DNA from: Ignavibacteria bacterium
GTDB lineage: Bacteria > Bacteroidota > Ignavibacteria > Kapaibacteriales > UBA4661
Length of the DNA: 64,000 bases
Assembly: GCA_014654705.1 (NCBI GenBank)
Contig: JACVZY010000110.1
Span: forward strand, 78,859 to 142,858
Reading direction: 5' to 3'
In this document: positions 49,933-61,000 of the stretch, piece by piece
Layout of the letters: each line of letters begins with the position of its first letter
Position numbering within the stretch: the stretch's first letter is position 1
Program-made: the position numbers and the translations under genes
Notes under the pieces: model-generated
Databases searched by the model: none
What the model was told of the DNA's origin: nothing
The model's input: the letters and a program-made list of their open reading frames with translations, nothing else

Positions 49933-50604
49933 TCATCCGGCGAGTGCATTCAAATCTATCATCAAACCACTTTTCGCAAGCTGTTCATCGTTGATGACAG
50001 AACTGTAATGCTTACGCAGCTCACCAAAAAAGAGATCGTAGGGCAAATCGTGAAATGCTCCGTACTCATGCACGTAATCCATGAAAACGTTTCCTGAGTA
50101 ATCGAACTGCTGAAAGATTGAGTCTTCTTTGCCGTCAAATTCGAGTGTCGGGACGTTTAATTTCCTACACAGTGCTGCATTGAAGGCGGGCGTAGCCTTC
50201 ACCCAGCGCCCCGAAAGCCATAATTCCGTGCAGCCGTGAAAAACCAGCAAATCAGTCTGCAACACACGCTCTACCTTTTCGGTGGCAATGTGATTGCGTA
50301 CATTGAAAAACGAGAGCCGCGTCGGTATGCCCACCACACGCGCAACAGCAGCCAGCAAGACAGCTTTTTCGACACAATAGCCGTAATTGCGATTGAGAAG
50401 GTCGCTTGCTTTCAAACCCGTCGGACGCAAATCAATTTTGTAGGGGTTGTACATAAAATCGTCGCGGACGGCATAATACAAGCTCACGGCGTTTTCTTCC
50501 GGCGAAGCATCGTGCTGGGAATGTTTGTGTGCGTACTCTACGACAGCAGGATTATCACTATCCAAAAAGTACGTCGGGCGAAGATAAGGAGCGGGTTCAA
50601 GCAT
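49933..50604 (-). CDS. Transglutaminase-like cysteine protease-fold protein
   Basis: A 223-residue protein with a transglutaminase-like core: Cys77 in NRNYGYCVEKAVLLAAVARVVGIPTRL (positions 72-97) and His123 in VFHGCTELWLSGRWVKATPAFN. The third residue of the usual Cys-His-Asp triad is not obvious: family members mostly have DxT after the tryptophan, and here KATP is present. There is no signal peptide, so it is cytoplasmic. The bacterial family includes peptidases and unknowns. The operator at 50648-50667 places it in the TetR set. Function open. Confidence 0.75.
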   Translation of the reverse strand: MLEPAPYLRPTYFLDSDNPAVVEYAHKHSQHDASPEENAVSLYYAVRDDFMYNPYKIDLRPTGLKASDLLNRNYGYCVEKAVLLAAVARVVGIPTRLSFFNVRNHIATEKVERVLQTDLLVFHGCTELWLSGRWVKATPAFNAALCRKLNVPTLEFDGKEDSIFQQFDYSGNVFMDYVHEYGAFHDLPYDLFFGELRKHYSSVINDEQLAKSGLMIDLNALAG

Positions 50605-50647
50605 AAATATCGTGGTAAATTTGTGTCGTTGAGAAAATATGTTAATG

Positions 50648-50667
50648 TAGTAAACGAGCGTTCAGGA
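50648..50667. promoter_or_regulatory. TetR-type operator candidate 4
   Basis: TAGTAAACGAGCGTTCAGGA, with core AACG-NN-CGTT-type symmetry, 44 bp upstream of the transglutaminase-like gene and just past the tetR stop. Confidence 0.6.
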
Positions 50668-50679
50668 CAACAAACATCA

Positions 50680-51243
50680 CTACCCCGCAGAAAGGCGCAT
50701 TTTCGCCCGCTCCAGCATTTCATCCACATAGCGTTTGTCGCCATAAATGCGCATAAACATAACTGCTCCTTCAAATTCTTGGACGCTCTGCTCGGCAATG
50801 CGCCGTGCGGCTTCGGGCTGATAGGTGGCAGAAAAAATCTCCGTGAGCGCGTCAGTCCAATCGCGGAAGAACTCGCGTAAATACGGCGCAAACTCAGGCA
50901 ATGTGGAAAGTGTTTCCAGCGCGGTATTTGCCATCAGGCAGCCGCCATCGCTTTTGGAGAACATTCGTTGTGCTTTGGCAAGAAACTTTTCCAACTTCTC
51001 TTCCGGCGTGAGTTTGTCGGAATACGCAAGCGCAAAAAGCGTGGTCTTGAAATGCAGGTGAACGCCGTGCAATACTGCCTTCATCAGCTCTTCTTTATTC
51101 TCAAAATGATGATAAAAAACTCCTTTCGTCAGCCCGCACGCCACCGCTAAGTCTGCCATCGAAGTATTATGGTAGCCCTGCTTGCGGAAAACCCCTGCCG
51201 AGGTGAGGATGATTTCGTCTTTGCTGAGTTTTTGAACAGGCAT
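50680..51243 (-). CDS. TetR/AcrR-family transcriptional regulator
   Basis: A 187-residue regulator. The N-terminal helix-turn-helix (about 8-53) reads EIILTSAGVFRKQGYHNTSMADLAVACGLTKGVFYHHFENKEELMKAV, in the classic TetR order (positions 10-57). The C-terminal ligand domain (about 70-187) resembles the AcrR/TetR_C_6-type, with KLEKFLAKAQ and GGCLMANTALE, a pattern common in regulators with fatty-acyl or similar small ligands. It has the operator TACTAAACGTTCGTTCAATA 45 bp upstream, so autorepression is probable. Related sites precede four downstream genes on the same strand. Confidence 0.92.
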   Translation of the reverse strand: MPVQKLSKDEIILTSAGVFRKQGYHNTSMADLAVACGLTKGVFYHHFENKEELMKAVLHGVHLHFKTTLFALAYSDKLTPEEKLEKFLAKAQRMFSKSDGGCLMANTALETLSTLPEFAPYLREFFRDWTDALTEIFSATYQPEAARRIAEQSVQEFEGAVMFMRIYGDKRYVDEMLERAKMRLSAG

Positions 51244-51287
51244 ATATCGGAAAACAGTGGAATGGAATGATTTCTACAAAATCAACT

Positions 51288-51307
51288 TACTAAACGTTCG
51301 TTCAATA
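51288..51307. promoter_or_regulatory. TetR-type operator candidate 5 (autoregulatory)
   Basis: TACTAAACGTTCGTTCAATA, the best copy: TACTAAACG and CGTTCAATA are inverted with one mismatch. It lies 45 bp upstream of the tetR start. Confidence 0.75.
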
Positions 51308-51327
51308 TCAAAAAATATTTTTCAGGA

Positions 51328-53400
51328 TTATTCTACTTCTATCAGCACATCTACATTGAACGTTGTCCCTTGCCCGTACTGGCTTTCAACCATAATTTCT
51401 GCGCCCATAGCATCGACAAGTTTTTTCACAATGGATAAGCCCAAACCTGTTGAGTCTTCTCCGCCGGTCGGCTTTGCAGAAAGGCGGGCAAATTTTCCGA
51501 ACATTCTTATTTTGTCGTCGTCGCTTAGCCCCGGACCTTCATCACGGACAGCAATACGCGCAAAGGTTCTATTTCCGGCATCAGCGCTGATGTTCTTTTG
51601 CACCGACACCCACACACGCTTGCCTTTGGGCGAGTATTTCAGGGCGTTATCCAGCAAATTTTCTACCACTTCTGCCATCGCCGATTCATCAGTTTGCAGT
51701 TCAATGTTTTCGTCCGACACCTCCACAAGCAGCATAATATCTTTCGATGCAGCGTGGGCGTGATGCTCCTCCACCAAATCCCGTACAAGACGGGCAACGT
51801 TAAAACGTCTTGTTTCAAGGGTTTTACCACCTTGCTCAAGAGCATTCAGACTGAGCAGTTTTGTAATTGTATTCAGCATCCGCTCCGACGATTGCAGAAT
51901 ACGCTCGCCCATAGCCACAATGCGCTCTAGCGGAAGATTTGCCGCTTGCACCAGCGTTGAAGACGACATCATAATAGCCGTCAGCGGATTTTTCAGGTCG
52001 TGCGCCACAATGCTGAGCAGCTCATCTTTTTCATGGTTCAGCGCCTCCAATCGCTGATTAGCGGCTTCCAATCGCTGGTTTGCTTCGTACAGATGCTCAT
52101 TTTTAATATCCAGTTCCATGTTCGACGTTGCAAGCGCTGTATTTGATTCCTGAATGTGTTTCGACTGCTCTTCCAATTCGCGCTGCTGCCGCAAAATGAC
52201 CGCATTAACCTCGCGCAAGGCGGCTTCCGAACGGGCTTTGAAACGATACCGATTGACGGCAAGCGCAAGCAAAATCATCACAAACACTAATCCAAGAATA
52301 AGCGTATTACGCAGCGTACCGAGGCGCTCTTGCTCTTTTTCCGCCAGCAGCAATACTTTATCCTTGCGCTCCGCAAGGCGCATAATATCAAGCGTTTTCA
52401 TCCGTTCTTCGATGTTGAACGAGAGCAAAGAATCACGCATTGCGGCAGCGCGGCGGTAATAGCCCAGTGCACTATCGTGCCTGCCTACTTGAGAATACAT
52501 CATCGAAAAACGTTCGCACATAAGGGCAATATCCTCAAATGCTTTCGTGCTGTCCGCTACTCGCAGCCCACGCTCGGCGGTAGCAAAGGCAAGCGGGAAG
52601 CGCTTCTCCGACGCATAAATGGCAGCAAGATTTTCCAGCGAACGGATGATGTATTGATTGATTTTTTTGCGCTCAAAGAATTGAAGCGCCTCTTTCTGGT
52701 AATACGCCGCCGAATCGTATTTTTCCAATGCCAAAAAGACCGTCCCGATGTGATACAATGCCACGTGCGCATAATAATCTTCCTTGCCCAACTTTCCCCA
52801 TTCAAACGCTTCACGCTCCAAGCGAAGCGCCTCAGGAATATCACCGGACTTGAGCGCAATATCACCCAAATTTCCCATCACAAGCGCCAAACCGGCTTTG
52901 TGGTTTGCCGTACGAAAAATCGCTTCGGAGCGCTTAAAATAGTCCTTTGCAAGCGCCATTTTGCCCTGCGCCTTGTGCATATAGCCCAAATTATTGAGTA
53001 CAAAAGCCTGACGGACTTTTTCGCCCAACACCTCGTAAATATCGTACGATTCCAAGAGCGCTTCCAGCCCCGCGTTGTAATGGCGCTCGTAGATAGCCAC
53101 AATGCCTCTAATGCCCAGCGACCTTGCCTGCCCTGACTTGTAGCCGATTTTTTTTGCGCGAAGAAGTGCCTCGTTTGCATAGATAAGCGCAGTATCGGGA
53201 AAGGTATTGCGGAGAGAAAATCCAATTTCAATCATACGATTCACGAGTGCAGTATCGTGCGTAGAGGGCTTAGCACGGAGTTCTTTCGCCAAAATTTGCT
53301 TGAGCGAGTCCGCTTCTCGCGTTTGCGCAAGAAGAGTATTGGCTCCGTACGAACCAACAGAGAGCAATACAGAAACTATAATGATGGTGATAACCTTCAT
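51328..53400 (-). CDS. TPR-containing membrane sensor histidine kinase
   Basis: About 690 residues. The start MKVITIIIVSVLLSVG at 53400 is chosen because it gives a signal peptide ending LLAQ; an ATG at 53412 also exists. Residues about 40-345 are tetratricopeptide repeats facing the periplasm. One membrane helix (about 370-390, LILGLVFVMILLALAV) and a coiled coil follow. The kinase core has His467 in IVAHDLKNPLTAI, N box ENLLDNALKYS, G1 RDEGPGLS and GLGLSIVKKL. It is a sensor whose TPRs likely bind proteins. It lies 33 bp downstream of the TPR-cyclase gene, suggesting a single signalling unit. No response regulator is adjacent. Confidence 0.92.
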   Translation of the reverse strand: MKVITIIIVSVLLSVGSYGANTLLAQTREADSLKQILAKELRAKPSTHDTALVNRMIEIGFSLRNTFPDTALIYANEALLRAKKIGYKSGQARSLGIRGIVAIYERHYNAGLEALLESYDIYEVLGEKVRQAFVLNNLGYMHKAQGKMALAKDYFKRSEAIFRTANHKAGLALVMGNLGDIALKSGDIPEALRLEREAFEWGKLGKEDYYAHVALYHIGTVFLALEKYDSAAYYQKEALQFFERKKINQYIIRSLENLAAIYASEKRFPLAFATAERGLRVADSTKAFEDIALMCERFSMMYSQVGRHDSALGYYRRAAAMRDSLLSFNIEERMKTLDIMRLAERKDKVLLLAEKEQERLGTLRNTLILGLVFVMILLALAVNRYRFKARSEAALREVNAVILRQQRELEEQSKHIQESNTALATSNMELDIKNEHLYEANQRLEAANQRLEALNHEKDELLSIVAHDLKNPLTAIMMSSSTLVQAANLPLERIVAMGERILQSSERMLNTITKLLSLNALEQGGKTLETRRFNVARLVRDLVEEHHAHAASKDIMLLVEVSDENIELQTDESAMAEVVENLLDNALKYSPKGKRVWVSVQKNISADAGNRTFARIAVRDEGPGLSDDDKIRMFGKFARLSAKPTGGEDSTGLGLSIVKKLVDAMGAEIMVESQYGQGTTFNVDVLIEVE

Positions 53401-53445
53401 AACTTCGCTCATTCCTCGTTACCGAACTACACACAATCTTCAAAT

Positions 53446-55242
53446 CTAGGTCTTCTCCGGCGTTTTACCCACAATAAAATACGTTCTCATATTTCCTTTT
53501 CCTTTTATCTCAATTTCACCACGCTCTTCCACCTCGTAGCCTTGTTCCGAAGAACTTTTGAGCGCTGTATAGACCTCTTCGGAAATATGGATTTTTCCTG
53601 CCTCGCCGTGCGATTCCATACGTGAAGCCGTGTTCACGGTGTCGCCCCAGAGGTCGTACGCAAATTTTTTCGTGCCGATAATCCCCGCCACCACACTTCC
53701 GGTGTGCATCCCAATTCGGATATTCATCGTGGAATCAAAGCCCTTACGCATCATCCGCTCCGAAAACACCTCCACTGCCGAAAGCATATCCAGCGCCGCT
53801 TTGATGGCAGCCTCCACGTGGTCACGGCGCGGGTAGGGTATCCCTGCGGCAATCATGTATGCATCACCAATAGTTTTGATTTTTTCTAAGCTGTACTGCT
53901 CGGTAATGGCATCGAAAACCGAAAAAATATCATCCAAGATCCGCACAATATCCTCTGCGGAGTGCATTCCGGCAAGCCTCGTAAAATCTACAATATCCAC
54001 AAACACTACCGTCACGTTTTCAAACGTATCGGCAATCGTACTTTCTCCGGCGCGGAGACGCTGCGCTATGGGCATGGGCAGGATATTGAGCAGAAGCCGC
54101 TCCAGTTCTTGCTGTGCATGCGCCAGCTCCACATTCCTCAGGCGATAAATTTCCGACTCTTTTTGTGCTTGCTCGGCAGCGAACCCCTGCTGCAAATACT
54201 GAATCGTTCGCTTGCCATCTTGCAGTGCAGTTTGCTCGCGGAGCGCATGAAAACGCTCTAAATTACTGAACGCTCGTTCAATATCGCCGGTTGCTTTGTA
54301 ACATTGCGAAAGAAGCTCATGCACTCTCGCCACGATTGCTAGTGCTTGTGTCCCTTGCAATCCTTCTTCGGCGCGGCGCAAGTAATCAAGCGCTTTTTCA
54401 GCACGCCCGGCACGAAAATATACATCCCCAATCACAAGCAACACTTGACTCCGTTCCATTGCGCTCAGCTCGCGCTCTCCGATTTCCAATGCCACAAAAA
54501 GCAACTCCAATGCTTTGTCAAAGCGCTCCTGCTCGGCATACATCTCTGATACCCCGATGAGCGCCCTAGATACGCCACTGATGTTTCCGGCGTGTTTATA
54601 TGCTGCCAGCGCTTGCTCGAAATACAATCTCGCTTGGCTGTAGCCGCGTAGTTCCTTATGCGCCGCAGCAATACTGAAGAGCGCAGAAGCCCTTTCGTCA
54701 GCATCGCTCATCCCTTCAAGCATCCTGAGCGCCTCGCGGTAGTGTTGCAATGCGGTCTGCGCTTCGCCCAAGCCAAAGTACGCATCGCCACTGGTGTTGT
54801 AAATTTTTGCCGATTCGAGTTCCAATGCGTATTCATCGGTAACAGCACGGGCTTTGGCAAGATATTCCAGCGCCGTGGTGAACATGGCAATACGAACATA
54901 GCACACAGCAGTCCACCGCAAGGCACTTGCCTGTACGTGCCATGCTTGCAGCATTTCAGCCTGCTTACTGATTTGAAAAAAACGCGGGAGCGCCTCGTCA
55001 AATTGCGCTGCCTGTGCCGAGACAACCGCAACAGCAAGAGCACTTTCCAGTTCCAGCATTGTATCGCCGGCGGAACGGGCATAACGAAGCGCTTCGAGCG
55101 CATAGTCATGCGCACGGGTGTTGTCGTGATTGGCAAGGATATATGCGGCTTCCAGCAGCAACTTCATGCGGTCGTCGCTATCGGCATAATCCATTCCGCC
55201 ATCAGCAAGAACGTCTTGAATAATCTTGAGACGAGCATTCAT
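53446..55242 (-). CDS. TPR-class III adenylate cyclase
   Basis: A 598-residue cytoplasmic protein without signal or membrane segment. Residues about 10-350 are TPR repeats; a short coiled coil (about 350-395) follows. The catalytic domain (about 405-590) has metal-binding aspartates in VTVVFVDIVDFTRLAG (near 414), the linker LLLNILPMPIAQRL before it, EKIKTIGDAYMIAAG, and FAYDLWGDTVNTASRMES. The Lys of KTIGD and the Asp of YDLWGD are the adenine-specifying residues, so it should make cAMP rather than cGMP. The TPRs could sense partner proteins. It may feed the Crp/Fnr regulator at 12.7 kb, which is speculation. Confidence 0.92.
   Translation of the reverse strand: MNARLKIIQDVLADGGMDYADSDDRMKLLLEAAYILANHDNTRAHDYALEALRYARSAGDTMLELESALAVAVVSAQAAQFDEALPRFFQISKQAEMLQAWHVQASALRWTAVCYVRIAMFTTALEYLAKARAVTDEYALELESAKIYNTSGDAYFGLGEAQTALQHYREALRMLEGMSDADERASALFSIAAAHKELRGYSQARLYFEQALAAYKHAGNISGVSRALIGVSEMYAEQERFDKALELLFVALEIGERELSAMERSQVLLVIGDVYFRAGRAEKALDYLRRAEEGLQGTQALAIVARVHELLSQCYKATGDIERAFSNLERFHALREQTALQDGKRTIQYLQQGFAAEQAQKESEIYRLRNVELAHAQQELERLLLNILPMPIAQRLRAGESTIADTFENVTVVFVDIVDFTRLAGMHSAEDIVRILDDIFSVFDAITEQYSLEKIKTIGDAYMIAAGIPYPRRDHVEAAIKAALDMLSAVEVFSERMMRKGFDSTMNIRIGMHTGSVVAGIIGTKKFAYDLWGDTVNTASRMESHGEAGKIHISEEVYTALKSSSEQGYEVEERGEIEIKGKGNMRTYFIVGKTPEKT
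54264..54283. promoter_or_regulatory. TetR-type operator-like site inside the cyclase gene
   Basis: TACTGAACGCTCGTTCAATA differs from the tetR operator at only two of twenty positions and keeps both half-sites. It is in the coding sequence (residues DIERAFSN). Chance or a true distal site; not decided. Confidence 0.4.
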
Positions 55243-55384
55243 CTGCGTTGTAAGAACACAATCGTCATAGTGAAAACAGTGAAGGAGTTACAAATAAACA
55301 TTCGATAGAGCAAGTAAATACCCTATTGGTTGGGAAATTACTACTTCATTCCTCCATATACAATAGTTTTCTCTCCAAAACTAC

Positions 55385-55416
55385 AACGCCCACCGAATTG
55401 TGGCTCGGCGGGCGTT
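55385..55416 (-). terminator. Hairpin terminator of the OmpA-type gene
   Basis: AACGCCCaCCGA (55385-55396) pairs with TCGGCGGGCGTT (55405-55416), with one wobble. It is 32 bp past the stop at 55448. The U-tract on the minus strand is weak, so efficiency is uncertain. Confidence 0.55.
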
Positions 55417-55447
55417 TGGTCTGTTCTCAATTGTACTTCTTCAATTT

Positions 55448-57628
<2,181 letters not shown>

Positions 57629-58063
57629 ATCTGCGATTGATTATCAAATTCTTGGTTTTCAGTTATTGCTTCAAACAATGCAAAATCTGTGCCAAGCATT
57701 GGAAGAATGATTACAATTAGTTGCACGATGCCAAAAGCACGGTATTGTTGTCGCGGTTTGTTGTTCGTCGCCAATACCTTAAACGAAATAACTTTACAGC
57801 GATATTACAAAAAATATTTTGCCCGCTCAATAATTATCGAATTATCGGCAGCAACCATAGACCGTTTTGGAACATCGGAGCGATAGCAGGCGATGACAAT
57901 CGAATAAACGATTTCGGCAACTGCTCCTCAAAAACTGTGTGGTTGCTTGGTCTAAGCCCAAGAGTTTGCTATATTGGTTGGTTATTGTTTATTCGTTTGG
58001 TTGCACGTTAGTATTTTAATAGTTCATAAACTTTTTCGTTCATCTTCGCAAAGCGGTGTTGCT
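57629..58063. other. Divergent intergenic region upstream of the OmpA-type and ABC genes
   Basis: A 435-bp AT-rich gap serving two outward promoters. I find no exact TTTG/TAnnTTTG promoter on either strand; TATTCGTTTG near 57990 has the pieces at wrong spacing. No tRNA, hairpin terminator or convincing small gene is seen. The reading frame of the ABC gene remains open for 30 codons upstream of 58064 but has no similarity there. Confidence 0.4.
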
Positions 58064-61000
58064 ATGTCCACCACGGAACCACTTATTGCTAATAATTCGG
58101 TAGCAGCTATTGAGCAGAGTTTCGAGAATTCTCTCATCGTCAATACGATAAAGCTCTTCAGTGTGCTGGCTATTGCCGATGGCGTTGTTTCAGATGCCGA
58201 GCGCAACTACGTCAGCAATTACCTCGATTCGCTCTATCTGCCGCCCATTGCAGACTATCTTTTCGGGCAGTTTGAGCGCTATATTGAGACCGGCGCTGAA
58301 GTGGAATCTGCCGCACGGCAAATACGCGAAGGCTTCTCCTACGAGAATCGTGTCTTTATCTTGATGAAGGTCTATGAACTCGCCTCCACCGACCAGATGG
58401 AAGAGGCAGAACGCGAAACAGCACGTGCTATCGGGCAGGAAATCGGTGTAACGATAGAAGACCTTGCCTTTATTGAAAAAATCTTCGACGTACCTGACGC
58501 TGCAGACCTCGAAACGGGCAAGCAAACGATTATTCAGTCTCTTCGTGTGGGTGATATTCCGGGATATTCAGACATTATTCTGCCCTACCAACGCCTTGAT
58601 CTTGAGATTCTGAAAATCAATTCCATCTATGTCGCCCTCCTGAAGTCTCAGCAGCACCCCGTTAGTGTCGGTAATGCAATGGCAATGGCAAAGAACCTCA
58701 GCCACAGACTGGCGAACAAAATCCAGCACAATCAGAACATCACCATACGTGAATACACGATTAACTACGAAGATCTCAATTTTTATTTCCAACTCAAAGC
58801 GAAGTTTGCCGTCCCTGTTACGCTCTACGTTGCGAAGGGAATGAATTTGGAAGGCAAAGAAGAGTTTATCATTTCGCAGATGTCGAGCTACGAAGACATC
58901 ATGACAATTGAGTTTGCCAAACTCACCATCATGCTCCGCCCACTTACGCCGATGACAAATCTCAGCGTGAACGGTATGCCGATTGATGAGCAAATTTTTG
59001 TGAATCTGAATGATGATATTTCCGTTGACAACTGCCCCATCAATCTCCGTAAAGTCGCTTTCCAAGAGGGCTTGGCGAGTGACACCTTCCCGCTTGATTC
59101 GGACAAATTGGAATATCGAATCGGCAATCACAAAAAATGTGACATTATTCTTCACGATGACTCCGCCAAAGAATGGGATTTCCGCATCCTGCGCGTTAGT
59201 GGCGGCGACGGGCAAAATACCTTACTCCTTGAGCCAAAGGGCTGTCCTTACTCTGTCTATCACAATTCTCGCGTCATCAAAAAATCTGTTCAGTTACCCG
59301 AGCGTAGCATCGTGCTTGTGGATAAGTTCGTTCTTAGTCTGAACTTCCCCTCTGGCGTGTGTGCAATTGAACCATTCCGCTTCAAAGACTTCATCGGGCG
59401 ACAAATTACTTACCAATTCCAAGATGGTACGCGGGGTCTGGACGACCTCACCTTTGAGATTGACTACGGCGACCTTGTTGCAGTAATGGGTCCGTCGGGC
59501 TGCGGCAAATCCACGCTGCTCAATATCATCAATGGCTACAACAAGCCCACACAAGGCACGGTGGAACTGAATGCCTACAACCTGCACAAACTCTACCCAT
59601 CGCTCCGAGACTACTTGGGTTATGTGCCGCAAGACGACTTGCTCTTCGAGAACTTGACCGTGTACGAAAACCTCTTCTACAACGGCAAACTTCGCTACCC
59701 ACGCAAGACCGACAAAGAAATCAACGATATTGTTAATGCCGTTCTCATAGACATTGACCTCGCCGACAAACGCGATATTCGCGCCGGAAGCCCCACACAG
59801 CGTACGCTTTCAGGCGGACAACGCAAGCGCCTCAACATCGGTCTGGAACTGCTTTCCCGTGCGGATGTCTATTTCTTGGACGAGCCGACATCGGGCTTGT
59901 CGTCGAAGGATTCCGAAAAAATCGTGGAACTACTCCGCCGCCTGAGCCTTCAGGGCAAAATTGTATTTGTGGTTATTCACCAGCCGAGTTCCAAAATTTA
60001 TAAAATGTTCGACAAAACGCTCTTCCTCGACAAGGGCGGAAAAATGGCGTTCTACGGCGATTCGATGATGGCACTGGCATACTTCAAGGCGCACTCCAGC
60101 TTGTTCCAAGGGGATGCCATTGGCGGCGAGCAGTTCGATGTTATCACCGTTGCCGCGCAGCGCCCTTTCGTGGAAAATACCGAACCGGATTTGCTTTTGG
60201 AAGTCCTCGAAGAACCCTTGCGAGATATTGACGGTGTGCCGCTTCCACAACGGAAGTATTCACCAGACTACTGGAAAGAGCGTTTCTTGGATTACCGCAA
60301 CAGCGTCAAGCGCATCACGGTCGAGGACGCAAACCGTGTACCGCTCCCGCCTGCCCGCGAATACACGCTCGGCGATAAATGGCGACAGTTTGTTAACCTG
60401 CTTTCGCGGAACTTTAAGAACAAAGTCCGCGACCGCTCTAACCTGCTCATCACGTTCTTGGAAGCACCACTGTTGGCGATAGCTGTGGCACTGATTCTAC
60501 GCCTTTTACCAAGCGCAACCTCAGAATACAATCTCTTCCAGAACGATAATTTGCGCGTTTATATTTTCCTTGCCACTATTATTGCGATGTTCCTCGCTAT
60601 GACAAACAGCGTGGACGAAATCATAAAGGACGCAGCAATTCTCTTACGTGAGAGGATGCTGAACATCAGGAACACCGCCTACTACGCCTCGAAGTTTTTG
60701 ACACTCTTTGTCTTTTGCGTCGCGCAGAACATCCTCTTTATTGCCTTCTCATTCCCGATTTTGGGTATGCACGAGTTATATTTTGAATATCTCGGCTTCC
60801 TGACGATTGTCTCCTTCAACGGCATAGCGCTTGGGTTGCTTATCTCGGCACTTCCCAGCTTGTCCTCGAAGGCAGCGTTCAACATTGTTCCGCTCTTGCT
60901 TATACCGCAAATTATCTTTGCCGGAGCGCTGATTCCCTACAGTCAGATGGATCACCTCAAGGTCAACAAAAAGCACGAAATCCCAGAAGTATGCCAGTTT

